DNA of 38,012 nt from an uncultured Pelagibacteraceae bacterium (GCA_902571375.1 CACGBP010000007.1:1-38012), one strand, 5' to 3'; positions 28,280 through 36,733 are shown, counted from the stretch's first letter. The notes: generated by a model not told the origin, from the sequence alone. Program-made: numbers and translations.

Positions 28280-28528
28280 ATGAATAAAAAAACAAATGAA
28301 TTAGCAATACACAGCTCCGATACAGGTTCATCAGAGATACAAATTGCATTGCTAACAGAGAAAATTGAAACTTTATCGAAACATATTAAACAATTCAAAA
28401 AAGATAAACATTCATCTGTTGGATTGTTGAAAGCGGTAAATAGAAGAAAAAAATTGTTGGAATACTTAAAAAAGAATAAAATGGATTCTTACAAAAATGT
28501 ACTGTCTAAATTGAATTTGAGAAAATAG
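28280..28528 (+). CDS. rpsO: 30S ribosomal protein S15
   Basis: S15 binds 16S rRNA early in assembly and bridges to 23S rRNA. The 82-residue protein has the helical pattern of the family: SSDTGSSEIQIALLTEKIETLSKHIK, then the signature HSSVGLLKAVNRRKKLLEYLKK, in which the usual SRRGLLKLVNRRRKLL is recognisable. GAGGAA, partly within the rbfA stop codon, is its ribosome binding site. rpsO-pnp is a conserved pair. Confidence 0.96.
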   Translation: MNKKTNELAIHSSDTGSSEIQIALLTEKIETLSKHIKQFKKDKHSSVGLLKAVNRRKKLLEYLKKNKMDSYKNVLSKLNLRK

Positions 28529-28580
28529 AGATTAAGATAGATAGAATGGAATGGAACGAACGAAAAGAAATGGAAACGAA

Positions 28581-30653
28581 ATGTTTAAAGTATATAAAAA
28601 GGAAGTTGAAGTAGCAGGTAAAAAAATAAGTTTAGAAACAGGTAAAGTAGCAAGACAGGCAGACGGTGCAATAATCGCAACATGTGGTGAAACAGTTGTT
28701 TTAGCAACAGTGGTAGGAGCAAAGAAAGTAAACCCTGATATGGATTACTTTCCATTATCTGTTAATTATCAAGAAAAATATTATGCAGCTGGGAAAATTC
28801 CAGGTGGGTATTTTAAAAGAGAAGCTAGACCAACTGAAAGTGAAACATTAATCTCGAGATTAATTGATAGACCAATCAGACCATTGTTTCCTGATGAATT
28901 TAAAAATGAAGTTCAATTATTACCAACTGTAATTTCTTATGATAAAGAAAATGAAGCAGATATTTTATCAATTACAGCTTCATCAGCAGCATTAGCTATT
29001 TCGGGAATGCCATTTATGGGCCCAGTTGGAGCTTCTAGGGTAGGTTATATCGATGGAAAATATGTTTTAAATCCATCTAAAGCTGAACTTGAAAAATCAA
29101 AATTAGACTTAGTTGTGGCAGGTACAAAAGATGCAGTGCTCATGGTTGAGTCTGAAGCGAGCGGTTTAACAGAGGAAGAAATGTTAAATGCAGTTAAATT
29201 TGGTCATGAAGGTTTCATTCCTGTAATTAAAATGATTGAAGAACTTGCAAAAGAATGCAGAAAACCTGAATGGACTGTTGAGAAGAAAGATTTATCTGAA
29301 GTTAAGAAAAAACTTGAGGATACTTTCACAGAAGATCTTAAAAAGGCTTTTGCAACAAGAGATAAACAGGATAGATCAAATCAAATTTCAGAAATCACAG
29401 ATAAAGCTAAAAAACTTTATGAAGAAGATGAAAATTACACAGATCTTGATGTTAATTCTGAGCTCAAAAAAATTGAAAAATCTATAGTTAGAACAGACAT
29501 TTTAAAAAATAAAAATAGAATTGACGGTAGAGGATTGTCTGATGTTAGACCTATATCTTGTGAAGTTGGTATTTTACCTAGAGTTCATGGCTCAGCTTTA
29601 TTCACTAGAGGAGAAACACAAGCGATAGTTACTGCTACTTTAGGTACATCTGACGACGAACAAAGAATTGAAAGCTTAGATGGACTACAAAGAGAAAGAT
29701 TCATGCTTCACTACAACTTTCCACCATTTTCAGTTGGAGAAACTGGAAGAATAGGAACTGGTAGAAGAGAAATAGGACATGGCAAATTAGCATGGAGAGC
29801 TATTCATTCTTCATTACCAACAAAAGAAGCATTTCCGTATACTTTCAGAGTAGTATCTGAGATTACAGAGTCTAATGGATCATCTTCAATGGCTACTGTT
29901 TGTGGATCATCATTAGCATTAATGGATGCTGGTGTGCCAATTAAAGAACCAGTTGCGGGTATTGCAATGGGTTTAATTAAAGAAGGTAATGATTTTAGTG
30001 TCTTATCAGATATCTTAGGTGATGAAGATCATTTAGGAGACATGGACTTTAAAGTTGCAGGTACCAAAGATGGAATTACTTCACTTCAAATGGATATTAA
30101 AATTACTGGTATTACATTTGAAATTATGGAGCAAGCATTAAGCCAAGCTAAAGATGGAAGGGTTCATATCTTAGGAGAAATGAATAAAGCATTATCAGCA
30201 TCAAGAGCAGATGTTGGAAAACATACTCCAAAAATGGAAAAAATTAATGTTGATAAAAAAGATATTGCTGCTGTGATTGGAAAAGGTGGTGCAACGATAA
30301 GAGAGATAGTTGAAAAATCAGGTGCAAAAGTAGATGTAAATGATGAAGGTGTAGTAACAGTTGCTGCACCGGATGAAGAGTCTAGAAACATTGCAATGCA
30401 AATGATCAAAGATATCACTGCAAAAGCTGAATTAAATAAAATTTATTCAGGTAAAGTTATGAAGATCATGGAATTTGGTGCATTTGTTAATTTTTTAGGA
30501 AAACAAGATGGACTTGTTCATATCTCAGAACTTGCAGATAAAAGAGTGGCTAAAGTTACTGACGTAGTTAAAGAAGGTGATGAAGTAAAAGTTAAAGTGA
30601 TTGGTTTTGATAGAGGTAAAGTTAAACTCTCTATGAAACAAACTGCCGAATAA
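28581..30653 (+). CDS. pnp: Polyribonucleotide nucleotidyltransferase (PNPase)
   Basis: PNPase degrades RNA 3' to 5' by phosphorolysis and is a degradosome part. The 690-residue protein from ATG 28581 ([22 protein letters not shown]) has two RNase PH domains ([60 protein letters not shown]), a KH domain ([20 protein letters not shown]) and an S1 domain ([20 protein letters not shown]). I use 28581 rather than 28551 because the extra ten residues are not homologous. It closes the nusA operon, four bases before a tRNA 3' remnant. Confidence 0.97.
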   Translation: MFKVYKKEVEVAGKKISLETGKVARQADGAIIATCGETVVLATVVGAKKVNPDMDYFPLSVNYQEKYYAAGKIPGGYFKREARPTESETLISRLIDRPIRPLFPDEFKNEVQLLPTVISYDKENEADILSITASSAALAISGMPFMGPVGASRVGYIDGKYVLNPSKAELEKSKLDLVVAGTKDAVLMVESEASGLTEEEMLNAVKFGHEGFIPVIKMIEELAKECRKPEWTVEKKDLSEVKKKLEDTFTEDLKKAFATRDKQDRSNQISEITDKAKKLYEEDENYTDLDVNSELKKIEKSIVRTDILKNKNRIDGRGLSDVRPISCEVGILPRVHGSALFTRGETQAIVTATLGTSDDEQRIESLDGLQRERFMLHYNFPPFSVGETGRIGTGRREIGHGKLAWRAIHSSLPTKEAFPYTFRVVSEITESNGSSSMATVCGSSLALMDAGVPIKEPVAGIAMGLIKEGNDFSVLSDILGDEDHLGDMDFKVAGTKDGITSLQMDIKITGITFEIMEQALSQAKDGRVHILGEMNKALSASRADVGKHTPKMEKINVDKKDIAAVIGKGGATIREIVEKSGAKVDVNDEGVVTVAAPDEESRNIAMQMIKDITAKAELNKIYSGKVMKIMEFGAFVNFLGKQDGLVHISELADKRVAKVTDVVKEGDEVKVKVIGFDRGKVKLSMKQTAE

Positions 30654-30657
30654 AAAA

Positions 30658-30692
30658 ATTAGGGGTTGGCAGGTTCGAATCCTGCCGCTTCA
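30658..30692 (+). tRNA. tRNA 3'-end remnant (T-arm and acceptor strand only)
   Basis: The spacer between pnp and fabI holds a perfect T-arm: stem GCAGG, loop TTCGAAT, stem CCTGC, followed by a possible acceptor strand CGCTTCA, with AGGGGTTG before it. GGTTCGAATCC is the invariant TpsiC signature. No D-arm or anticodon arm exists, since pnp ends just upstream, so this cannot be a functional tRNA. The preceding GGGGTTGG resembles the variable region of proline tRNAs, but identity is uncertain. It may be a scar of past integration at a tRNA gene. Its hairpin may also serve both convergent transcripts as a 3' end. Confidence 0.5.
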
Positions 30693-31478
30693 TTAAGTAA
30701 TATTCTTAGGATCAGGCATTCCAACTTTGTTATATCCCGCATCTACGTAATGGATTTCACCAGTAACACCGTTTGCAAGGTCGCTTAACAGATATAAAGC
30801 TGAATTTCCAACATCATTAATATCAACATTTCTTTTGAGGAAAGAATGATCTTCGTTCCATTTATATAGGAATTTTGCATCACCTATCGCTGAAGCTGCT
30901 AATGTTTTTATGGGTCCAGCACTAATAGCATTAACTCTCATGCCTTTAGCTCCTAAATCTCTAGCTAAGTATTTTACACTAGCTTCTAACGCTGATTTAC
31001 ACACACCCATAACATTATAATTTGGAATAGCTTTAGTAGATTCGTAAGTTAATGTAAGAAGACTTCCACCTTGTTTCATTACTTTTGTTGCCTCTTTTGC
31101 AACTTCAGTAAATGAGAAACATGAAATTAACATACTTCTTAAAAAATTCTCTCTAGTAGTATTTAAATACTCACCTGACAATTCTGATTTATCTGAAAAA
31201 GCAACTGCGTGAACAACAAAATCAATTTCACCCCATTGAGATTTAATATCTTCAAATAATTTTACTATTTCTTCTTTTTTTTCAACATCACAACTAAATG
31301 TAACATTTGAATTTAACTTTTCTGCTAAAGGAATAACTCTTTTTTTTAGAGCATCACCTAAATATGTGAAAGCCAGCTCGGCTCCTGCTTCAGCAAGTTT
31401 TTGAGAAATACCCCAGGCAATAGATCTCTCATTAGCAACACCCATGATCAATCCTTTTTTACCTTTCATTAAACTCAT
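30693..31478 (-). CDS. fabI: Enoyl-[acyl-carrier-protein] reductase (NADH), FabI
   Basis: FabI performs the last reduction of each fatty acid elongation cycle. The 261-residue protein has the FabI-type start KGKKGLIMGVANERSIAWGI (cofactor loop) and the active-site spacing Tyr-x6-Lys in YNVMGVCKSALEASVKYLA, followed by RVNAISAGPIKTLAASAI, which separates it from FabG-like reductases. It is the last gene of the minus-strand fabA-fabB-fabI group, three bases after fabB. Confidence 0.96.
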   Translation of the reverse strand: MSLMKGKKGLIMGVANERSIAWGISQKLAEAGAELAFTYLGDALKKRVIPLAEKLNSNVTFSCDVEKKEEIVKLFEDIKSQWGEIDFVVHAVAFSDKSELSGEYLNTTRENFLRSMLISCFSFTEVAKEATKVMKQGGSLLTLTYESTKAIPNYNVMGVCKSALEASVKYLARDLGAKGMRVNAISAGPIKTLAASAIGDAKFLYKWNEDHSFLKRNVDINDVGNSALYLLSDLANGVTGEIHYVDAGYNKVGMPDPKNIT

Positions 31479-31481
31479 AAA

Positions 31482-32693
31482 TTAAACCTTTTCAAAAATT
31501 AAAGCTGCGTTAGTTCCACCAAAACCAAAACTATTAGACATAACTGTATTTAAAGTTGCTCCAGTTTCAGTTTTTGAAACTATGGGAAATTTTTTAGCCT
31601 CATCATCCATGTCAGTAATGTTTGCTGATCCAGCAATGAAGTTATTTTTCATCATGATTAAACAGTAGATAGCTTCATGTACAGAGGCAGCACCTAAAGG
31701 ATGTCCTGAAAGAGATTTTGTTGAACTTATTTTTGGAATATTGTCTCCGAAAGTATTTTTAATTGCATTTAGTTCTGTAATATCTCCTACTGGAGTAGAA
31801 GTTCCATGAGTATTTATATAGTCAATTTCATTTTTAGCTGTTGCCATTGCCATTTTCATACATCTTACCGCTCCCTCGCCAGATGGTGCCACCATATCAT
31901 ATCCATCTGAAGTTGCTCCATAACCAGTCAATTCTGCATATATTTTAGCTCCTCTAGCTTTAGCATGTTCATATTCTTCAAGCACCAAAACTCCACCACC
32001 ACCAGCGATTACAAATCCATCTCTAGTTTTGTCGTAAGCTCTTGAGGCTGTTTCTGGCGTATCATTATATTTTGATGATAGAGCAGTCATAGCATCAAAC
32101 ATTGCAGTCATTGCCCAATGAATTTCCTCACTACCACCAGCAAATACAACATCCTGTTTACCCATTTGAATCAATTCCATAGAGTTTCCAATGCAGTGCC
32201 CACTAGTTGCACATGCAGAACTCATCGTATAGTTAGTTCCTTTTATTTTAAAGGGCACAGCAAGTGTTGCGGAAGCTGTACTTGCCATTGTTCTTGGTAC
32301 AATAAATGGTCCCATTAATTTTGGAGTTTTAGCTCTAGTTTTGTCAGCTGCTAAAATTACATTTTCGATTGATGGACCACCAGAGCCCATAACAATTCCA
32401 GTCTTAAAATTACTTACCTCTTTTTCTTCTAAGCCAGAATCTTTAATAGCTTCTTTCATTGCAATATAGTTGTAAGCTGATCCTGATCCCATAAATCTTA
32501 TTGTTTTTCTATCAACATGATCCTCAAGTTTAATATTAGGTTTCCCATGAACATGGCTCTTGAGATTGTGTTCTTTGTACTCTTCAGAAAAAGTAATGCC
32601 TGATTTTGAGTTTAAAAGTGATTGATGAACTTCTTCTTGATTATTACCAAGACAAGATACAATACCTAAACCTGTAATTACAACTCTTCTCAT
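31482..32693 (-). CDS. fabB: 3-oxoacyl-[acyl-carrier-protein] synthase I, FabB
   Basis: FabB elongates cis-unsaturated acyl chains. The 403-residue protein shows a full KAS active site: Cys in [19 protein letters not shown], His in [15 protein letters not shown], Lys/His in [19 protein letters not shown], and the Gly-rich end [14 protein letters not shown]. Pairing with fabA and the sequence [10 protein letters not shown] identify FabB rather than FabF. The start shares a base with the fabA stop, so the two are coupled. Confidence 0.95.
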   Translation of the reverse strand: MRRVVITGLGIVSCLGNNQEEVHQSLLNSKSGITFSEEYKEHNLKSHVHGKPNIKLEDHVDRKTIRFMGSGSAYNYIAMKEAIKDSGLEEKEVSNFKTGIVMGSGGPSIENVILAADKTRAKTPKLMGPFIVPRTMASTASATLAVPFKIKGTNYTMSSACATSGHCIGNSMELIQMGKQDVVFAGGSEEIHWAMTAMFDAMTALSSKYNDTPETASRAYDKTRDGFVIAGGGGVLVLEEYEHAKARGAKIYAELTGYGATSDGYDMVAPSGEGAVRCMKMAMATAKNEIDYINTHGTSTPVGDITELNAIKNTFGDNIPKISSTKSLSGHPLGAASVHEAIYCLIMMKNNFIAGSANITDMDDEAKKFPIVSKTETGATLNTVMSNSFGFGGTNAALIFEKV

Positions 32694-33193
32694 TACTTAA
32701 ATAAACCTACTTTCAAACTTTCTGCTGAATAAATTTTTTTACCATCAGCTAAAACAACTCCATTAGCTAGTCCAACAGTTGTTCCACCAGGAGACATAAT
32801 TTTTTTCATATCAATTTCATATGTTACTAGTTTAACATTTTGTAGTACTTCACCTGTGAATTTCACTGTTCCAACTCCCAAAGCTCTTCCTTTTCCAGGG
32901 TTTCCTATCCAACCCAAATAAAATCCTACTAACTGCCACATAGCATCAAGCCCAAGGCAACCTGGCATCACAGGGTCTTCTTTAAAATGACAATCAAAAA
33001 ACCAAAGGTTTTTTTTAATGTCTAACTCTGCTTTTAATGACCCTTTTTTAAAAGTACCCTTATTATCATTAATTTCAGTAATTCTATCAAACATAAGCAT
33101 CGGAGGAAGTGGTAATTTGGCATTTCCAGGACCAAAGAGCCCCCCATTTCCACAATTTATAAGCTCATCATAAGAATAGGAGTTTTTTTTCAT
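32693..33193 (-). CDS. fabA: 3-hydroxydecanoyl-ACP dehydratase/isomerase, FabA
   Basis: FabA dehydrates 3-hydroxydecanoyl-ACP and isomerises the product, starting anaerobic unsaturated fatty acid synthesis. The 166-residue protein contains [31 protein letters not shown] in part: catalytic His in [12 protein letters not shown] and Asp in LGLDAMWQL, almost identical to E. coli. AAGGTG precedes the ATG at 33193. The 72-base spacer to divergent irr holds two copies of the Irr-like motif. Confidence 0.97.
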   Translation of the reverse strand: MKKNSYSYDELINCGNGGLFGPGNAKLPLPPMLMFDRITEINDNKGTFKKGSLKAELDIKKNLWFFDCHFKEDPVMPGCLGLDAMWQLVGFYLGWIGNPGKGRALGVGTVKFTGEVLQNVKLVTYEIDMKKIMSPGGTTVGLANGVVLADGKKIYSAESLKVGLFK

Positions 33194-33216
33194 AAATTGT
33201 TCACCTTATTACTTGA

Positions 33217-33232
33217 TTTTAGATAATTATAA
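33217..33232 (+). promoter_or_regulatory. Irr/ICE-like operator candidate, imperfect copy (fabA-irr spacer)
   Basis: TTTTAGATAATTATAA matches the motif at 33243-33259 except for the first base and one missing A. It overlaps TATAAT-like -10 sequences on both strands (33228-33233 plus; 33231-33226 minus), so a bound regulator could act on both irr and fabA. Confidence 0.4.
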
Positions 33233-33242
33233 TATACATAAA

Positions 33243-33259
33243 GTTTAGAATAATTATAA
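33243..33259 (+). promoter_or_regulatory. Irr/ICE-like operator candidate before irr
   Basis: GTTTAGAATAATTATAA is a near-palindrome (TTTAGAA-TAA-TTATAAA) close to the iron-control-element pattern TTTAGAA-N3-TTCTAAA recognised by Irr in alphaproteobacteria. It lies six bases before the irr ATG, fitting autoregulation. The same 17 bases occur on the minus strand at 33725-33741. Confidence 0.5.
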
Positions 33260-33265
33260 AATATA

Positions 33266-33694
33266 ATGTCAAAAAACCTTGAATTTACTGATAAATTGAG
33301 ATCTTTGGGTCTAAGACCTACTAGACAAAGGCTCAAAATCTGTGAAGTATTGTTTGATAGAGATAAGACTTTTCATTTTACAATTAATGACCTTGCAAAA
33401 GACATATCAGAACAACTTAATGAAAAAATATCCTTAGCAACAGTTTATAATACAGTTCATGCATTTAAAAATAAAGGTTATTTAAAAGAGATTTCTATTA
33501 ATAGTGATAAAAGCTATTTCGATACGAACACAACTAACCATCATCATTTTTTTGACCAGGACACAAATGAGTTAATTGATTGCACTGATGAAGTTATCGA
33601 AACACCAAAAATTAAAAAAAATATTTTAGGAAAAAAAATTAATTCGGTTGAAGTTTTAATTAAAGTTGCAACTGATAATCAAAATCAAAAATAA
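33266..33694 (+). CDS. irr: Iron response regulator Irr (Fur family)
   Basis: Irr is a Fur-family regulator of alphaproteobacteria that reports haem status and controls iron genes. The 142-residue protein has the DNA-binding motif LRPTRQRLKICEVLF and ISLATVYNTVHAFKNKGYL, and the Irr hallmark NHHHFFDQDTNELIDC with His92-94. It lacks the CxxC zinc motifs of Fur. Its YNTVHAFKNKGYLKEI differs from the YRTVKLFEESGIL of the other Fur protein here (18123), confirming a separate group. Divergent placement from fabA-fabB-fabI is typical of irr. The rubrerythrin gene follows after 105 bases. Confidence 0.9.
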   Translation: MSKNLEFTDKLRSLGLRPTRQRLKICEVLFDRDKTFHFTINDLAKDISEQLNEKISLATVYNTVHAFKNKGYLKEISINSDKSYFDTNTTNHHHFFDQDTNELIDCTDEVIETPKIKKNILGKKINSVEVLIKVATDNQNQK

Positions 33695-33705
33695 TATAAT
33701 AATAT

Positions 33706-33746
33706 CAATAGTTTAAATTATACATTATAATTATTCTAAACTATTG
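33706..33746. repeat. Inverted repeat in the irr-rubrerythrin spacer
   Basis: CAATAGTTTA (33706-33715) and TAAACTATTG (33737-33746) are perfect inverted copies. The pairing continues inward as AATTATA with TATAATT after a four-base bulge (ATTC). The right arm contains the 17-base Irr-like motif and the left arm is the same motif lacking GAAT. No T-run follows, so a terminator is less likely than an operator for a dimeric regulator. Confidence 0.6.
33725..33741 (-). promoter_or_regulatory. Irr/ICE-like operator candidate before rubrerythrin
   Basis: On the minus strand this reads GTTTAGAATAATTATAA, identical over 17 bases to the site before irr. It lies just upstream of the -35 hexamer TTGACA (33744-33749) of the rubrerythrin promoter, a position suited to activation or to repression by occlusion. 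Confidence 0.5.
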
Positions 33747-33773
33747 ACATCTTCATCCTAAGAACTATATATT
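33744..33773 (+). promoter_or_regulatory. Sigma-70 promoter of the rubrerythrin gene
   Basis: A consensus -35, TTGACA (33744-33749), and TATATT (33768-33773) are 18 bases apart. The start point would be near 33780. A strong AAGGAG ribosome binding site at 33788-33793 precedes the ATG at 33800 by six bases. Both signals are stronger than elsewhere in the window, suggesting high expression. Confidence 0.6.
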
Positions 33774-33799
33774 CAGTAACATTAAATAAGGAGATTAAA

Positions 33800-34216
33800 A
33801 TGTCATTAAAAGGAACTAAGACAGAAGAAAACTTAAAAGAAGCATTCGCAGGTGAGAGTCAAGCAAATAGAAGATATTTATATTTTGCTCAAAAAGCTGA
33901 CATAGAGGGTTACAATGATGTAGCCACAGTTTTTAGATCTACTGCTGAAGGCGAAACTGGACATGCTCATGGACATTTAGAGTATTTAGAACAAGTTGGT
34001 GATCCAGCAACTGGTAAGCCAATTGGTGAAACTAAAGCAAATCTAGAGTCTGCTGTAGCAGGTGAAACGCATGAGTACACAGATATGTACCCAGGTATGG
34101 CAAAAACTGCAAGAGAAGAAGGATTTGAAGAAATTGCTGATTGGTTTGAAACGTTAGCAAAAGCTGAAAAATCTCACGCTGGTAAATTCCAAAAAACTTT
34201 AGAATCTATTAGCTAA
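33800..34216 (+). CDS. Rubrerythrin-type diiron protein without rubredoxin domain
   Basis: The 138-residue protein is a four-helix ferritin-like protein. Carboxylate and His ligands of a diiron site are visible: Glu19 (FAGESQANRRY), Glu52 with His55 (EGETGHAHGHL), Glu89 (VAGETHEYTDMYPGMA) and Glu123 with His126 (AKAEKSHAGKF). Rubrerythrins reduce hydrogen peroxide in the cytoplasm. The C-terminal rubredoxin CxxC domain that normally feeds electrons is absent, so a separate donor is needed; the Fe-S protein downstream is a candidate. It has its own strong promoter with an Irr-like site and is followed by a terminator. Confidence 0.92.
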   Translation: MSLKGTKTEENLKEAFAGESQANRRYLYFAQKADIEGYNDVATVFRSTAEGETGHAHGHLEYLEQVGDPATGKPIGETKANLESAVAGETHEYTDMYPGMAKTAREEGFEEIADWFETLAKAEKSHAGKFQKTLESIS

Positions 34217-34225
34217 TATATTTAA

Positions 34226-34260
34226 TTAGTGGGCGTTTATCGCCCACTAAAAACTTTTTT
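34226..34260 (+). terminator. Intrinsic terminator after rubrerythrin
   Basis: A ten-base-pair stem TTAGTGGGCG/CGCCCACTAA (34226-34235 and 34241-34250) with loop TTTAT is followed by AAAAC and six T. The interrupted T-run may allow some readthrough into the Fe-S gene, which has no clear promoter of its own. Confidence 0.8.
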
Positions 34261-34274
34261 AAAATTTACATTAA

Positions 34275-34373
34275 ATGATAGAGCAATTAGTACAAACAAT
34301 AAAAGATTGGTGTAATGAACCTGCAATTATGGCTTCAATTGCTTTAATTTTTATAATGAATTTAGTGATATGA
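34275..34373 (+). CDS. Small single-helix membrane peptide upstream of the Fe-S protein (32 aa)
   Basis: ATG at 34275 opens a 32-residue ORF that begins MIEQLVQTIKDWCNEP and ends in a hydrophobic helix, AIMASIALIFIMNLVI. Its TGA overlaps the ATG of the following Fe-S protein gene (ATGA), the usual sign of translational coupling. No Shine-Dalgarno is evident. It could anchor the Fe-S protein at the membrane, be a leader peptide, or be a chance ORF; I do not recognise a family. Confidence 0.45.
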   Translation: MIEQLVQTIKDWCNEPAIMASIALIFIMNLVI

Positions 34374-35701
34374 GTAAAGAAGGAAGTACAGAAGCCCCTA
34401 TAAGACACCCAATAGATTTTGAAAGTCCAGATTTTTTGAATCCAGAAAAATTAGATTCTGAGATGAGAAGAGTGTTTGATATTTGCCATGGTTGTAGAAG
34501 ATGTTTTAATCTTTGCGACTCATTTCCAAAACTCTTTGACATGATTGATGAGTCAAAAAACGAGGATGTAGAAAGCTTATCAAGCGATCAATTTGCTCCA
34601 GTTGTGGATGCATGTACATTGTGTGATATGTGTTTTATGACCAAATGTCCTTACGTACCTCCACATGATTTTGATCTAGATTTTCCTCACTTAATGCTGA
34701 GATATAGAATGGCACAAAAGAAACAAGGTAAATTACCTGCTGTCCCTAGACAACTAGCCGAAATAGATAGAAATTCCAAAATTGGTGTGATGTTTTCAGG
34801 TTTAATAAATTGGCTGTCCAACATCAAAAATAAATTCTTCAGAAAAGTATTAGAAATAATTGCAGGTATAGATATTAGAGTTCAACTTCCAAAATATAAT
34901 TCAGAAACTTTTTCTAATTTTTTTAAAAAAAATATTAATAAAATAAATTATGAAAGTAAGAAAAGTGACAGAAAAGTTGTGATTTATTCAACTTGTTTTG
35001 TAAATTTTAATAAAAAAAATACAGGTGTTGCAGCCTTAAAAGTATTGAAGAAAAATGGGGTTGAGGTTCAAGAAGCATATCCTGGATGTTGTGGAATGCC
35101 GTTTTTGGAACAAGCAGATTTGCCAAAAGTAGTTGAACAAGCCAAAAAGGTTTCAAAAGATTTAATAGAATGGATAGATAAAGGTTATAAAGTGATCACT
35201 CTTACGGCTAGTTGTGGTTTAATGTTAAAATTTGAATGGCCACTTTTACTTCCTAACGATGAAAATATAAAGAAACTGTCAGCTAATGTAATGGATATTG
35301 ATGAATACGTAGTTGATATTTCTAGCAATGAAGGATTAGCTTATGGTTTACAAGAAATAGATGGTGGAGTTACGGTTCATCACGCGTGCCACGCACGAGC
35401 TCAAAATATGGGTATTAAGGCCAGAGACATGTTAAAATTAATTCCTAATATAAAAATTGACGTAGTTGAAAGATGTGCTGGTCACGGAGGAACTTTTGGT
35501 GTTATGAAAGAAACACACGATTTAGCAGTCAAAGTTGGAAGACCTACAGCTAGACAAATAAAAACTAAAAATAATAAATATATGGCTTCAGATTGTCCGT
35601 TAGCAGGTAAACATTTAAAACAATTAGAAGCAGATACAAATATTTCAAATGATGAGGCACTACATCCTATCGAGTTAATGGCGAAAAGTTATAAGTTATG
35701 A
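34370..35701 (+). CDS. Fe-S oxidoreductase, ferredoxin plus CCG (heterodisulfide reductase D-like) domains
   Basis: The 443-residue protein has two 4Fe-4S ferredoxin motifs: Cys39/42/45/49 (CHGCRRCFNLC) and Cys82/85/88/93 (CTLCDMCFMTKCP). Two CCG-type domains follow: the first with STCFVNFN and YPGCCGMPF, the second with HHACHARAQNMG and RCAGHGGTFG, where the second Cys of CCG is Ala. CCG domains in HdrB/D and GlpC bind special clusters or pass electrons. It lies between a rubrerythrin and a DUF3501 gene, a set kept together in many proteobacteria. An electron donor role for the rubredoxin-less rubrerythrin is inferred from context. The stop overlaps the next start (ATGA). Confidence 0.85.
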   Translation: MSKEGSTEAPIRHPIDFESPDFLNPEKLDSEMRRVFDICHGCRRCFNLCDSFPKLFDMIDESKNEDVESLSSDQFAPVVDACTLCDMCFMTKCPYVPPHDFDLDFPHLMLRYRMAQKKQGKLPAVPRQLAEIDRNSKIGVMFSGLINWLSNIKNKFFRKVLEIIAGIDIRVQLPKYNSETFSNFFKKNINKINYESKKSDRKVVIYSTCFVNFNKKNTGVAALKVLKKNGVEVQEAYPGCCGMPFLEQADLPKVVEQAKKVSKDLIEWIDKGYKVITLTASCGLMLKFEWPLLLPNDENIKKLSANVMDIDEYVVDISSNEGLAYGLQEIDGGVTVHHACHARAQNMGIKARDMLKLIPNIKIDVVERCAGHGGTFGVMKETHDLAVKVGRPTARQIKTKNNKYMASDCPLAGKHLKQLEADTNISNDEALHPIELMAKSYKL

Positions 35702-36297
35702 TAATGCCAAAAGAAAAAAAATTAATCCAAAAAGAAGATATCATGCCTTTAGATGTCTATATAAAACAAAGAAAAGAATTAAGAAAAAGTATTGTTCAAT
35801 TTAAAAAAGATAGAAGAGTTCCATTAGGACCTTATGCAACATTTTATTTTGAAAGTTATGAAACAATGTTAGCTCAAATTCAAGAAATGCTTTACATTGA
35901 AAAAGGTGGGGATGAACAATTAAAAGATGAGTTATCAGCTTACAATCCTTTAGTGCCAAATGGAAAAGAACTAACAGCAACACTGATGTTTGAAATTGAT
36001 AATCCAGTCTCAAGAGCGACATTTCTTGGTAAAGTAGGTGGAATAGAAGAAAAAGTTTATATGAAAGTTGATGGAGATTTAATTAAAGCAGTCCCAGAGG
36101 AGGATGTTGATAGAACTTCAGCAGAGGGAAAAGCTTCTTCAGTTCAATTTATTCACTTTAAATTCAATGATGAGCAAATAAAAAAGTTTAAGTCAAATTC
36201 ATCATTAATTGAACTTGGAATTGATCACAATGAGTATTCACATTCAACAAAATTGAATGATTCAACAGTAAAATCATTATCAGCAGATTTTAATTAG
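35698..36297 (+). CDS. DUF3501 family protein
   Basis: The 199-residue protein belongs to DUF3501: EDIMPLDVYIKQRKELRKSI, RRVPLGPYATFYFESYETM, AQIQEMLYIEKGGDEQL and YNPLVPNGKELTATLMFEI are conserved features of the family as I recall it. It has no signal peptide or membrane segment and no Cys pair. The start may be 35698 (ATGA overlap with the Fe-S gene) or the ATG at 35704. It has no established function; its partners are the Fe-S protein and rubrerythrin. Its 3' end overlaps the convergent SH3 gene by eight bases. Confidence 0.85.
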   Translation: MIMPKEKKLIQKEDIMPLDVYIKQRKELRKSIVQFKKDRRVPLGPYATFYFESYETMLAQIQEMLYIEKGGDEQLKDELSAYNPLVPNGKELTATLMFEIDNPVSRATFLGKVGGIEEKVYMKVDGDLIKAVPEEDVDRTSAEGKASSVQFIHFKFNDEQIKKFKSNSSLIELGIDHNEYSHSTKLNDSTVKSLSADFN

Positions 36298-36733
36298 TTA
36301 AGCCCCAAACATTATTTATTTTAATCCAACCTTTAAATTTTTCAGTTTTAACTTTACACCAATCACCATCACAGTTTTTTACAATTAACAGTCTACCCTT
36401 TTTAATTTTGGCTATTGGTTTTGAAAAATTAGAATTGTTCTTAAATAAAATTTTATCTTCTAATGATATTATGGAATTTATTTTTTTTAATTGTGACCAA
36501 TGTATCCATCCACTATTATTTTTAGAGTCTATAATTCTTCTCCAATTTTCTTTTTTATCAATTTGTTTTATTGGTAAATTAATTTTTTTATATACATATT
36601 TAATTGGTGATTCAAAACTTGGACCATATCGTACGTTTACTTTATTTTTTTTTAAAGAAAGAAATATTTCTTCTGAAACAACGTAAGATGGAAACAAAAA
36701 CCAAATAAATATAAAAAAAAATAATTTTTTCAT
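36290..36733 (-). CDS. Secreted bacterial SH3-domain protein
   Basis: The 147-residue protein starts with a signal peptide (MKKLFFFIFIWFLFPSYVVS, cleavage near SEE). Two SH3b-like units follow: NVRYGPSFESPIKYVYKK with GWIHWSQLKK (about 33-85), and FKNNSNFSKPIAKIKKGRLL with WCKVKTEKFKGWIKINNVWG (about 95-145). Such domains bind cell-wall material or proteins in the periplasm. The start shares a base with the stop of the MoeB/ThiF-like gene, so it is coupled to it although no functional tie is known. Confidence 0.82.
   Translation of the reverse strand: MKKLFFFIFIWFLFPSYVVSEEIFLSLKKNKVNVRYGPSFESPIKYVYKKINLPIKQIDKKENWRRIIDSKNNSGWIHWSQLKKINSIISLEDKILFKNNSNFSKPIAKIKKGRLLIVKNCDGDWCKVKTEKFKGWIKINNVWGLTN

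Noticed and set aside
28551-28580. Longer pnp start
   Set aside because: The ten extra residues ([10 protein letters not shown]) are not part of PNPase; [11 protein letters not shown] matches the family start.
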